64,000 bases of DNA from Neofusicoccum parvum. Taxonomy: Eukaryota; Ascomycota; Dothideomycetes; Botryosphaeriales; Botryosphaeriaceae. The translations under genes and the position numbers were made by a program. The DNA is taken from positions 1,116,001-1,180,000 of the forward strand of contig CP087213.1 of assembly GCA_020912385.1 (NCBI GenBank). The letters are read 5' to 3'. Under the pieces are notes generated by a model that worked only from the letters and a program-made list of their open reading frames with translations, had not been told where the DNA came from and ran no database searches. Positions 24,040 to 34,800 of this stretch are shown here, one piece after another (within the stretch, counting starts at the first letter, position 1; every line of letters starts with the position of its first letter).

Positions 24040-26271
24040 CATGTGCGATTTCTTTTTGTTCATCATGCCTTAACCTTCAAAAGTTCAACTTTTCCCTGCG
24101 GGGGGGGTTTTTTGAAAAAAAGTTTTCAGCTAGAATCTTTCTTAGGATTACAATACTACCGCATATCTGCACCGCCTTCTCTACGATATAGGAGACCTTC
24201 GCGATAGTCTAAAGGAAAAGAAAGTACTTCCTTGCAAGGCGAGTAACATTCGTAGCGGATGCGCCCATCTTCCTCGCGCACGCAAGCTCAACCTCAACGA
24301 CTTTCGCCACTCGGCCAGCGTAATGTCAACAAAACGAAGGGCATTTGCTGAGATTCTGAAAATTCTGCCCTCGCGTCCGATCACGTTGAGAACCGGGTTT
24401 ACCTCGCAGAGGCCAAGAAGAATGCGGACCTTGCGATCTACTATCGCTCGTTTCATCAGGACAAACAAGAGGATCACGCACAAGACTCTACTTAGCCCAC
24501 TGTTGAGGCTCGGTGTTGTTCCGGGTCGAGAGGATCTTCAGGCTGCGTCAGCGACCGGCAGGCGATGCTGGAGACTGGAGCGGTGCCTGATCTCCCCGAA
24601 ATTTTCGAAGATACGACGCAAACGACGAGGTTCGTGCGAGAAAACTTCGCCAAGGGTGACAGCCCCAACACTTCAAAGACCAAGGCCTCCGTTGGGGTCC
24701 CCGAGGTTGCCCTGTGCTGGCGGTGGAGCGCGCGAGGTACGAAAGGTTGAACAACACGTGTGCGGGCGGAGGCGAAGATGGCGTGCCGAATTGACCGCGA
24801 TCGCGTTGTGTTGTGCGCGCAGGCGCAAAGCTTGAGCTTGCCGCAGGACGATGGTGCAGTGCTGTTGGATGGAAGCTGGCTGGAAGCTGGCTGCGAGGCA
24901 GACAGGCGGAAGGCAGTGGCGAAGCGCAGCGTTTCCATCGTCACGATCGCGACCGGCGGGCGCAAAGTCAACCTCCAACCGTCGGCCACAGCAACAGAAA
25001 GAACATGGAGAACAGACATGAATATCGAGAATAAACACAGCCGCAGCTGCCGTCGGGATCGGGAAGCCATCGCTCACACACAGATGAGCGACACCGACAT
25101 AGTTTCTCGTGCTGCTCTTCCTCGAAGACCTGCGCGTGGCAGATGCGACAACGAAAAGTTTTCCAGCAGATGGAAGCCATCAAAAATTGCGCCGGTGAAG
25201 CCCCCGAAGGAGATTCATACCAAGCCACCTCCGCGCTGTGCAATGCAGGGCAGCCTGATAGGCCGACCGTCTTCATGATCACGGCAGCCCCAACAAGGTA
25301 AGTATGAGGAGAAAAGGAAACAGAGCACGGCGGCGGGGGGAGCGGTTTATATACACGAGGGAGCAGGCCCGGGCGTCAAGCGAGCTGGCAAGGGGCCATG
25401 CACGATGATGGCGTGCTGGATGCTACGTCCAATCGTGGGCGGCACGTGAGGAGAGTGAGATTTGCGTGTGGAATGGGGATCTGTGCGGTGGGGATACACG
25501 GACGTGGGTTGCCGCATTGCTTTTAGTCCTCCAATCAGAAGGGGTCTGGGAGGGCGGTGACAGCGCAAAACCCACTCAGGCCATGGAACCGAGCCAGGGA
25601 GCCACAATTGCTGCGGGCTTGGCCACCACAGCCAACCAGTCAAAGAGCGCGGAGAGACATCGGGCCGGGGTCTAGCCAATCAGCACACAGGACTAAAACC
25701 GTCGCGGCAACACTACGTAGCACTGCCGCACCCGGCGTGGTCGCCCAGACAACAGCCGGCCGGGAGAACGCCGGTGCCAGTGCGCCTGCGCCGATGTGTG
25801 CACGCTTCACAAACTTCTGCTTTTCTGTCCATCCTGGCCCACTTGAAGTGCACTCCTCAGGCAATCTGTGGGGCGTGCAACAAGGCTTTCGATCCAGCTC
25901 GATGTCCCGCTTGTGACAAGCTCCTCCGCCTCGAGCGCAATTACATAGCCCAGGATCCACCGGAAACTCATATCCAACCAAATGGTCTAGTGGGACCATT
26001 TTCGGTACACAAGGAACGGTCTTTGAAAAAAAAAATGGGGGCATCATTGTCAGAGTACCGGATTGGAAACACTAGCAGCGCCGCTTGGACAAACCCAACC
26101 AGGCTTGTGTACGCGCCCCGTGCGGCACAGCTTTTACAACGCTGGCAATAATACATACGGAATTTACTCCGCATCAGAAACGTCGACGGCCTTGCGCCCT
26201 GCATGGGTGCATCGTCAAATTGAAATAATGTCGATGCATTCCGCATCCACAGGTCTCCGGTTGCCACTACG
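24040..26271. other. Intergenic region without supported genes
   Basis: 2.2 kb. It starts with a poly-G/poly-T patch (about 24099-24113), then shows overlapping frames on both strands at 24.2-25.3 kb. A minus frame at 24968-25282 is Cys-rich (FRCRICHAQVFEEEQ) and has a TATATA element at about 25350 upstream, but I recognise nothing. Gene content is unresolved. Confidence 0.35.
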
Positions 26272-26787
26272 TCATTTCTTAGTCCGCAACACCACAGACC
26301 CTTTCCCAGGCTCCTGCTCACAGATTTGCATTCCCAGTATCTTCGTGTAAAGCGGGACGCCTTGTTCATGGTTGCTGGTCATTGTCATCGCCTGCCTCAG
26401 CCCCGGCAGTCCATCGATAAACCTCTTGCAGCATTCAACAAGCCATCTCCCCAAGCCCTTTCCCCGAGACCCTGGCGCGATGTATACGTCGGTCAGCCAG
26501 GCGAACGTGACGTAATCAGTGGCCCATCGGGCCATGCCGACCTGGCGCAAGCTCTCTGATCCGTCTCTCCGCGCTTGCATCTCGTACACGCCAAACGTTT
26601 CGGAACCTCGCAGCAAGAACTTTGTTGTCTCCGCGTCGAATGGCTTGGCCCACCACATGTCGCTGCTGGCAAAGGATTCCCTCACGAAATCGATGGAGAT
26701 AAGCTCGACGTTGTCGGAAATTAGGAAGCGTTGGCCGGAAATTGAACGTTCCTCCTGGATAAGCTCGCGGTTTGTAATGGTCTCCAT
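26272..26787 (-). CDS. GNAT-family N-acetyltransferase
   Basis: Single-exon model of 171 aa starting at the ATG at 26787 (METITNREL). The upstream extension to 26904 is open but Cys-rich and unlike the family, so I exclude it. The fold signature is clear: WLTDVYIAPGSRGKGLGRWL holds the acetyl-CoA pyrophosphate loop (R-G-K-G-L-G), preceded by the beta-4 strand and followed by MTSNHEQGVPLYTKILGM, the beta-6/7 region typical of small fungal GNATs. It transfers acetyl from acetyl-CoA to an amine; substrate unknown, probably cytosolic. No signal peptide. Confidence 0.85.
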   Translation of the reverse strand: METITNRELIQEERSISGQRFLISDNVELISIDFVRESFASSDMWWAKPFDAETTKFLLRGSETFGVYEMQARRDGSESLRQVGMARWATDYVTFAWLTDVYIAPGSRGKGLGRWLVECCKRFIDGLPGLRQAMTMTSNHEQGVPLYTKILGMQICEQEPGKGSVVLRTKK

Positions 26788-27481
26788 TCGGAGATATCGC
26801 GTTGGCTGACTATTGAATAGATGACTTAGTACCCGCGGGCAACAGTTGGCGATAATAAGCCGGATACAACACTCACTGCTATTACAGTCTTTGCGCAAAT
26901 CCAACTGCAGTGAATCTTGGAAGATGTGAGATGCGGGGATGCAACCTCTGGGAAGTGGGATGACTTACATAAGTGCAGAGCGGGGATGAGGGGCTATCTC
27001 GACTTTCCCCAACTTGAGATCTCCATGCCCATGCAGCTTATCGGAGAGTTTAGTTTCTTCTTTGGATGAGTGTTTTCGCTCTTTGCCGCCTTTGCGACAT
27101 GAGGTATCGCAATAGAAGGACCACAGGAACGCAAACTCGGGTGGATCTCTACGCGGAAGGTTCAGCAGGCATTGCGAGACATGTGTGGAGGGTTGGATCG
27201 TTCATCTGGACATGAATGTCAAAATGGAATCACGGTAATAGCATCCGGATGAATGCTTCAACCTGCCTCATACTGAGAATATTGCGGATTCGTTAGATAG
27301 CATTACGAGCTCAACCACATATGCGAGATCTTTACCGCCGATATACCTTTCTCCATCCGAAACCTTCTTGTTTGTGTACAGAGTATTGTCCATTTAATTG
27401 GCCACTTGACGCATTAATTACGGTGATACCATAATGCCCGGAAACCTGTTCCTTTTTGAGACCGCCAAACACTATGGAAGC
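26788..27481. other. Intergenic region
   Basis: About 700 nt, A+T-rich, holding the GNAT promoter and the 3' UTR of the RED-like gene. No gene or repeat recognised. Confidence 0.4.
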
Positions 27482-29199
27482 TCACCTCCCTCCACTCTTC
27501 CTCTGCTCCATCACCCTCATCACATCCGCAGCACTATCCTTATCTCCCTTCCTTTTCTTCCCGCCCCTCTTTCTCTGTTTGCCTCCCCTTTCTCTCTTTC
27601 CCTCTCCATCGTCGTCATCGCCACCGCCCATGCCTTTCCACTCGCTGAGCTTAATCTTAGTATCCTCATCCATATCCTCCGCATCGTCAAACCGGCTGGA
27701 CCCAAAGCCCATGTCCATATCGTCCATGTCGCGGTCTTGCAACGAAAGCATCGCAGCGCGCTTCTTGAGACGTGCCTCTTCCTCTGGATCTTTCCGTGCA
27801 GAGCCCTCGTCGTCTTCACCCCTGAGTTTTTCGGGGTTGATGTCGCGAGCTTTACGGATGGCAGCGAGGATAGTGGGGTCGGTGAGAGGGTTTGATGGCG
27901 GGCCGGAAGTTGCTGATGTGTCGATGGAAGGCGAGTCTTTGAAGTAATTGGTCTTGGGTATAGCCAGAGGGTCGGATGGTTTCGGGGGTGGTGGCATCGC
28001 TGTCGATTCGGGTTCCTCAGGTGCTGACGAGGGAGATTTGGATATGTCCTTGGGCTTTGCAGGTTCTGATCCTTTGACCTCGCCGTCTTCGTCTTCAGAT
28101 GAGGACGAATCGTCATCACCGAGCCCAGCCAGGGGATCGTAGCTGTCACCGACGCCCTCAAAAATATCTCCATCGTCATCATCGTCTTCCGGTGGTGCCT
28201 TGGGAAGCTCGGGCACCTCCATTCCGAGTGGCTTTGCATCCTTATCCGGCATGAGCAGGCCTGAGGGTGCCTTCTCCTCCTGCTCTGCATCCGCCTTAAC
28301 CTTCCTGACCTTCCTCTTCACGTTCCCGTCCTCATCCAGTGTTATTAAAACTTCCCTCCCCTTGTCATCGCGCTCGATCCTCGGGAATGTCTCGTTCTTG
28401 TGCCCGATCTTCCTGAACTTCGAACCCAGCTGCGGCTGTGCAGCAGCCTTGGCCTCTGCGGCGGCCTTTCGCTGTGCCTTGAGCTCTGCCAGGATCTCGT
28501 CTCTTGTCCGCTTCGTGCCCGCCAACGCCGTCTGGCCCTTCTTCTCCTTCCTCTCCTTCACGACCGGCGCAATCTCCCTGTCCTCGAGCTTCTCGAACTC
28601 GTCGTCCACATCGGGCTCCGGCTCCTTCTCCGCAGCCGTGCTCCCACCACGCACACCCAGCACATCCTCGCCTCGTCTCACACGCTCGAGCAGCTTGCGA
28701 TCCAATCCCTTGACCAGGTGTGTTGCGCTGACATCTCCGCCGGTGATCTGGTCACGGAGCTGCTCGAAGGTGGACTGGTCGATCTGGCCGAGCTTGTAGC
28801 TCTCCTCGAGGGCCTTGATGCGGCGGGCGCGATCGTCGGCTTCCTCGTCGACGCGGTCTTGGGTGCGGTCGGTGTAGCCGGAGGCGAGCCTGGAGCCCTT
28901 GGGGGCGGCGGACGACTTGAACTTCTTGGCCGGACGGTCGCCGGCGCGTTGCTCGGCCAGCTGGCGCTGGAAGTCGACGGCGGAGCCGCCCATCACCGTC
29001 CGGCTGCATGGTGGTTAGCGGTGGCTGGGAGGGCCGGGGGCGGGCGAGCGTACGGCGTCATGGGAATGCTGGCGCGCTGGCGCGAGCCCAGCGAGCCGCC
29101 GGGCGTGGGCTGGGCGCGGGGCGTGCTGGTGGACTGCGAGGCATTGTGCGACTTCGCGGCGTTGCTCAGCAGCAGGTTCTTGAAGTCCTGGTTGTTCAT
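27482..29199 (-). CDS. RED/IK-like spliceosomal protein
   Basis: Two exons: 29199-29054 and 29003-27482 (50-nt intron, donor GTACGC, CTAAC branch site, phase 2), 555 aa. Splicing joins MNNQDFKNLLLSNAAKSHN and SRQRASIPMTP to RTVMGGSAVDFQRQLAEQ, reproducing the conserved start of the RED N-terminal domain. It continues with the charged helices YKLGQIDQSTFEQLRDQI and LVKGLDRKLLERVRRGEDV and later FRKIGHKNETFPRIERDD. The C-terminal half is acidic and Ser/Pro-rich, ending in Lys/Arg-rich, nuclear-signal-like sequence. Human RED (IK) is a B-complex spliceosome component, working with SMU1; the fungal protein is expected to do the same in the nucleus. It shares a short divergent promoter with the GH43 gene. 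Confidence 0.88.
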
Positions 29200-29565
29200 G
29201 GCGGTGCTGGTGCGGTGTCGCGCGAGGAGGACGGGCGACGCGCCAAGCTGAGGACGCAAAGTGACGATGTAACGTCGCGGGCTGCTGCCCCGAGCCGCGC
29301 CGGTAGCCGTGGCCGCTGCGCGCCGGCGGCAGGCGCCCCGCCGCGGCCACCAGTTCCGGGCGCGCAGGGGTCGGCTTCCCCGCAAAGTGGCCAGCAACTG
29401 CAGATCGGTCAATGCAGCTCACCGCGCCGGCCAACCTCGCTGCTGACACCGGGTCCGGTGATGCGGTGCAATAAACAATCCTGCGCGGCTTAAAAGGGTT
29501 GCATGGCCGCGCTGCGCTCCTCCCCCTCCCCTCCCCCGCCCTCTCACGCCTCCCGCAGGCTCGCA
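29200..29565. promoter_or_regulatory. Divergent promoter between the RED-like and GH43 genes
   Basis: Only 366 nt separate the two start codons. The sequence is GC-rich with no clear TATA box. A possible longer GH43 start (ATG 29503) lies inside it, but the signal peptide favours ATG 29566. Confidence 0.4.
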
Positions 29566-30814
29566 ATGGCCGTTCTCCTCTTGCTCGTGCCGCTCCTTGC
29601 GAGCTACGTCGCTGCGCAGTACAAGGGTGCCTTTGATTCTGCCTCGCTGCTTCGTTCTCGGCAAGCCACCAATACCAGCGGCTCCACCTTCACCAACCCC
29701 ATTCTCAATGCCACGGGCGCCGACCCATGGGTCTTCCGCTATGATGGCTACTATTGTGACTGCCAATGCTCCCGAGGACAGGCCGCTCAAGCTGATGCTA
29801 TTCCCAGTCATGACCTACACGACCTCGACGGACGTCACTCTGCTGCGCAGCACCGTCTTGACCGACTGGAGCAGTGCCGAGTCGCGCGTGATTTTCCAGC
29901 CCCCGGAAGGCACAAACTATTCCACCAATCTCTGGGCCCCCGAGATACACCAGCTGGACGGCAATTGGTATGTGATTTTCACTGCCGATCCAAACACCGA
30001 CACCCCGCCGCCGGAAGTTGACATGCTGTGTGACTTCAACTGCCCTGCTGTATAGTAAGCCTCCCCCACCAAGCGGCGCCGGGCCGGTCTTCGAGTGCTA
30101 AGACAGGCCAGCCATCGGATGTACACGCTGGAGGGCGTTGGCGACGACCCATGGGAGGCCACCTACACCTTCAAGTCGCAGCTGGACACTTTCGATCAGT
30201 TCGCCATCGACGGCACCTACTTCCAGCACAGCACCGGCCTCTACCACATCTACTCGTGCTGGGACCGGCAGTACGATGCCTGGCCCGCCAACCTGTGCAT
30301 CACCCAGATGGAGAACCCGTGGACCGTCGCCTCCAACTTCTCCGAGCGCCAGGTCATCAGCCGGCCCTCCAACCCCTGGGAAAAGACGCCCTACGGCCGC
30401 CCCTTCAACGACCGTCTCAGCTCCAACGAAGGCCCCCAGCAGCTCACCAATCCGAACACCAACCAGACCTTCGTCATCTACAGCGCCGCCCGCTCCGACA
30501 ACCGGAACTATTGCCTCGGCCAGCTGGAGCTCGTCGGCGACGACCCGATGAACGTGCAGGACTGGCGCAAGAACAACGAAGGCTGCGTCTTCTACCAGGA
30601 CGCCCGGGCCCAGGCCTACGGCGTTGGCCACGCCAGCTTCGTCAAGAGCCCGGACGGCTCCGAGGACTGGATCGTCTACCACGGCATGCGGAACCCGATC
30701 ACCGGCTGGGCCGCGCGGACGATCCGCGCGCAGAAGTTCGAGTGGAATGAGGACGGGAGCCCGGCTTTCCCAAGGCCCGGGTATGGCCCGTATCCCGTGC
30801 CGGCGGGTCAGTAG
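29566..30814 (+). CDS. Secreted GH43-family glycoside hydrolase (arabinan/xylan type)
   Basis: Three exons: 29566-29755, 29808-30054 and 30112-30814 (introns 52 and 57 nt), 379 aa. Signal peptide MAVLLLLVPLLASYVAAQ. The five-bladed beta-propeller motifs are present: Asp base in GADPWVFRYDGYY, then FMTYTTSTDVTLLRS, NLWAPEIHQLDGNWY, the pKa-modulating Asp in FAIDGTYFQHS and general acid Glu in SSNEGPQQL, so the three catalytic acids are intact. GH43 enzymes cleave arabinofuranosyl or xylosyl linkages of plant cell walls outside the cell; exact substrate not readable here. The first intron hides in frame-shifted sequence and can be mistaken for a frameshift; donor T/GTGACT, acceptor CCCAG/TC restores YYFMTYTT. 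The second junction could also use GTATAG. Confidence 0.9.
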
Positions 30815-31726
30815 GGCGCTCTGCGTTTCCTGGGAGCTCTTGATGGCTGCGGGGAGTTTTTCTTGTGTGGTCTGTTATTTCAATTCTTGGACGGTTCGCA
30901 AGGTCGTCCGCTTGCAGGGCTTCATCCTGCCCATTTCTCCGTCACAGAAACACATCTCGGGCGGAGAAAGTACCATCCAGGGGTTCCGCCGACGAGATTC
31001 GTCAGTACATATCGTGCGTTCACCTGGCCTCAGTCGGGTGCCAGCACAGAGAAAAGAACTACCCACGACGCCAACTTCCTCTGCGTTCCCCATGTGAATG
31101 CAATGCTCCTGTCTGCGGTTTGCTTACTCATGACTGGCATGTATGTGCGTCTTTGCACCTGCCCGTGCAGGTGAGGCTACCCTCTCCCATCAGAGCTTGT
31201 TGGCTCTAAGTATCCATCCAGATTCACATGTTCAAGGGAAATGCCCCGAACCCCCACGCAATTGAATCTGTTCAGCGCAATCAGCACCAGTGCCCCTTGT
31301 ATCTTTTAATCTCCACCCTCTGCCGAGCAGCCATCCATCAACCCAAAACGTACCCACAAGCCTGCGTCTCATTGAGACGCGAACCTCATCAAAGCTCGCA
31401 AGCCTGTTCGACGTAGCAATGTCGCCGCCAGCGTCAGCCAATCCACACCCCACCCAACACCCCCGTCCAGCGCCGCCCCGCCGACACAAGCACACCACCA
31501 CTCCTCCGCCCCGCTCGTCTGCAACGCAAACCCTCGTTCGCCTCCGGAGAAGCCCTGCCGCTCCGCGCATCCTCCTTACCGGTTTTAGCAGGCGCATGGG
31601 CCACCACCATCCAATTACCCGAAACGGCTCCGCGCCCGGACCAGCCTGAGGCAAAAAAAAATTTGCTAACACCAACACCTCGCCGGACCCCCCCTCCCAC
31701 CGGGCAAGGCAAAAGAGATGAGCTTG
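30815..31726. other. Intergenic region
   Basis: About 900 nt: GH43 3' UTR, then sequence leading to the minus-strand tRNA-Val. Frames at 31232-31712 overlap on both strands and resemble nothing; I see no gene. A T-rich run on the minus strand is not obvious beyond the tRNA; the plus strand has a poly-A patch at about 31655-31664 on the 3' side of the tRNA, which reads as oligo-T, a fair polymerase III terminator, on the minus strand. Confidence 0.4.
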
Positions 31727-31852
31727 TACGACGGCCGGGACTTGAACCCAGGACCTTCAGTGGACCACCAGGGACTCATGAACTCGTGGTTGACGATGCT
31801 CGGACGAGGCCTCCTGTTAGACTGACGTGATAACCAACTACACCACCATCGC
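31727..31852 (-). tRNA. tRNA-Val (anticodon AAC) with 52-nt intron
   Basis: On the minus strand: acceptor GCGATGG pairs with CCGTCGT (with G-U pairs), D arm GTGTAGTTGGTTATCAC, anticodon stem TCAGT/ACTGA with loop CTAACA-C, anticodon AAC, T arm CTGGG-TTCAAGT-CCCGG, discriminator A at 31727. The intron is 31814-31763, one base 3' of the anticodon as required, and is long for a tRNA intron. It decodes GUU (and by inosine GUC). Confidence 0.88.
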
Positions 31853-34800
31853 AGATTACCCGATTGGGCAGCTCGTGAACTGATGGTGGACTGGCAGTCA
31901 ACTGGGAGTTAAGTAGCGGAGGACTGGCCGCGTTGCGTCTGCGAAACGAGTGTCGTTCATTGAGAGAGGGGGACCAGAAAGAAAGGATGGTCAGATGTGA
32001 TGATTAACTGCGCCACCATCGTGGCTTGAGAAGTGGTTTGTCTGCATGATCTGACTTTGTCAACCCATCGAGGGAGGAAGACAGAAATGCTCATACCTGC
32101 TCCGCAGACCAAGTCAGGCCATCCATCAACCGAGCCCCTTGCTGAGACTAGCGCGAAGGTCAAGTCCCAGCAAGCATGTGAAGTGCTGGTCGTCTACTCC
32201 AGACTTGCACCGAATAGACACAACCCCTTAAATCCCTTTTACCATGTATCCCCCGTAACACGACCCCCTGGTGATCAAACACCCATCCGTTGATTCCATC
32301 ATCATGTGCCCCTCAGATGCCCTCAACCCCTTTTACAGGTCGCGCTTCTACTGCCTATTTTGGCGAGCATGTTTCCCAGCAGCGATCCTTAGTGATGTTT
32401 CATCCGCCGCGCTGTGCGAACTGCAATTCCACGTCTGCTGATGCTGCCGATGCCCGGTGTACTCCCAATGTTGCCTGTCCAATTTGTCCACCAAGATCTG
32501 CATGTGCGCAGCGTTGCGTAACCACGTTGGAAAAATGGGTGGCGGTGCTGTTAAAAGGGTGAGACCGGAGCGATTTTACGTTGACAGTAAAGTTCGTCAG
32601 TGGAGAGGGTGTCGTCTATCTTGCCCTGCAAGATGAAGCGCGTGAGTAAGTTTGGCGGTTTCCCTTCGAGTCCTCAAGCCGGCGAGAATAGGTTGAGTGA
32701 CGTACGTACTTGTGCATTAGCAACGAGAAACAAACACCATCATACCAGACTGATCCGCTGCTGACCGGCGATAGCGACAGCGTGCGTAGAACTTTGAGCG
32801 GTGCGCATAGCTAGCATCTGCTCTTATGGACTTGATGATAAGCCATGCCGCGGATTGCTTGTAGTGCCCACTTGCCATGGTTGTTACTGTCTCAGGACAC
32901 AAGGTAAATGGTCGCTACGAGCGTGAGAAGGGTATGGAGTCGCCGAGGAGTTCGATAGATCGACCTGAGTTGAGGCACAACCTCTTAGCACATCCTCCAA
33001 GACTATTCTTGAGACAATTCCAGTGGCACATACAAGCAAGCCAGACATGTGGGGAGTTCAAACGATAGCCTAGATGAATTCTACGTGAGGCTTGCTGCAC
33101 TTTTCGATTCAGACGAAAGCTTCAACCCCACACCTTTATCGCCTCACCTTTGAGAAGCAGGGTTGTCGCGCGCGACCTTGAACGGTTTGTCCAGAACTCC
33201 GATGTGCGCCATAGAGCTCGAGGATCGTCCGATATCTTAGGAGTCGTGATCGGTCCCGTCGACGTGCTCATGTGTCACTCTGCCCCAGTCACCCTTTAGT
33301 GAGAACTAAGTCAACGCAGACTCCCTCTCTCGACCGGCATCCAGAGAGGAGTTTCCGTAACGAGACCGTCTTGAAAGTGGGGGAGACGAGAAGTGCCTAC
33401 CACATCGACCGGTCAGATGGAAGACGCTCTTGGACCAAGACCAAGCGCACTTCTCCCAAGCTAATTTCAAGCTTCCTACCCAAGCTCATCCTCGAGCTTC
33501 CGAAGAAGACACCAGAGCAGAGACGAGTCCACCAAGCCCGGCGGAGGCAGCGTAGAACCAACATCGAGCCCCAACCCCCCCACGCCCATCCCACCTTTCC
33601 GCAATCGAAGTGTGCCACATGTCGTCCCAGCCCTCCTTCCCAAACCGATGCGTTGGTAGCAACAACGCGTGTGAGGGCTCCACAGCCGTAAGCGCTAACG
33701 CTGCGCACGCAGTACTGACGCTGATGACGAAGGCGCCGCTGGATTTCCGGCCGACCATTGGCTCCCGATCAAAGCAAAGGGAAACTGCGTGTTCCGGACC
33801 TGCAACGCGCTTACGGGAGACGGGTTGGTGCGGCGGAACAGCGGGAGTAGGTGATGGAATGGTCTCAGCCTCAGGAGAAAAGAAGCTCTCGTACGACGGC
33901 TCTGCTGGAGGGCTCGCGTGATGGTTGGTGTCTCTCCTTCTCCCAGCGGAGGCGGGAACGTGTCATGGCCGGGTAAAATGACTCCGCATCGGAATGACGG
34001 GGGGTTGGTGATATCGGCCGATTGACGAAGTCTACGGATCGTAGGTTCTTGGGCGGGCTAAAGATAGGTGATGCCCGAAAAGCAGCCTTCCGGATGTCGG
34101 GCTGGGAGTCAAGTATTTTTATCGGGCGGGTTGGCAACCTCCGTCGGCTCATCCGGATAGCAGAATCAACTCCGCACGATGTATAGCGTGCCGCGTTTCT
34201 TTGGGTCTGCCGGTACGTGTTCCGTCCATCGCTCACGTGCATTGTGCTGCAATATGGAAGTAGCCGTGGCAACACGCGGCACGGTAGCTCTGACTGATAA
34301 AGCGGTTTAGTCAACAACGTGACGGATGCTCTCAAGCGTCCCGTCCAAGCCGAGCGGCCGGTGTCACTCGCCAAGGCGCAGAGGAACCTTCGCCCGAATC
34401 GAGCCCGGGGGGTCAAACGAGTATATGCAACTCACTGAATCCCCCAGCGGCAAATCTTTGCTGGAACGGGCCCGCAGGAAATCAAGCCGACGGCGCTTCC
34501 TGTATAATGGCGCCCTATCACGGCGTTTGTTATATAAGAGGCGCTCTGTAGGAATGTAATAGGGTGACATGGGTCGGAAATGATAGCCCGCGCGTACAGC
34601 GGAGACCAGTCTTCTTTAATGCCTCGCAGCCCGGCGCCCCAATTTATTTTTCCCACAGCAGCAAACCGGCCAAGTGACAGCTCATCTGCTGCCCGCCGCA
34701 TCTCCACATCGGGCTTACACATGGAGAGCTGACTAGAGCAGTTGTGTTTCACCTTCTGCTGACTGCACCAGCGCACATGATGCTCTGCTCTCTCGCGGAG

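Noticed and set aside
24492..25282. Overlapping plus and minus frames near a TATATA element
   Set aside because: Neither strand gives a recognisable protein, and I could not find a spliced model that improves either.
29740..29810. Apparent frameshift in the GH43 gene after the GADPWVFRYDGYY motif
   Set aside because: A 52-nt GT-AG intron (29756-29807) with a CTGAT branch-like site restores YYFMTYTTSTDVTLL, a normal GH43 sequence, so no break is needed.
31994..32024. Second functional tRNA-Val
   Set aside because: Only the 5' end and D arm are present; no anticodon stem, T arm or acceptor 3' strand follows.
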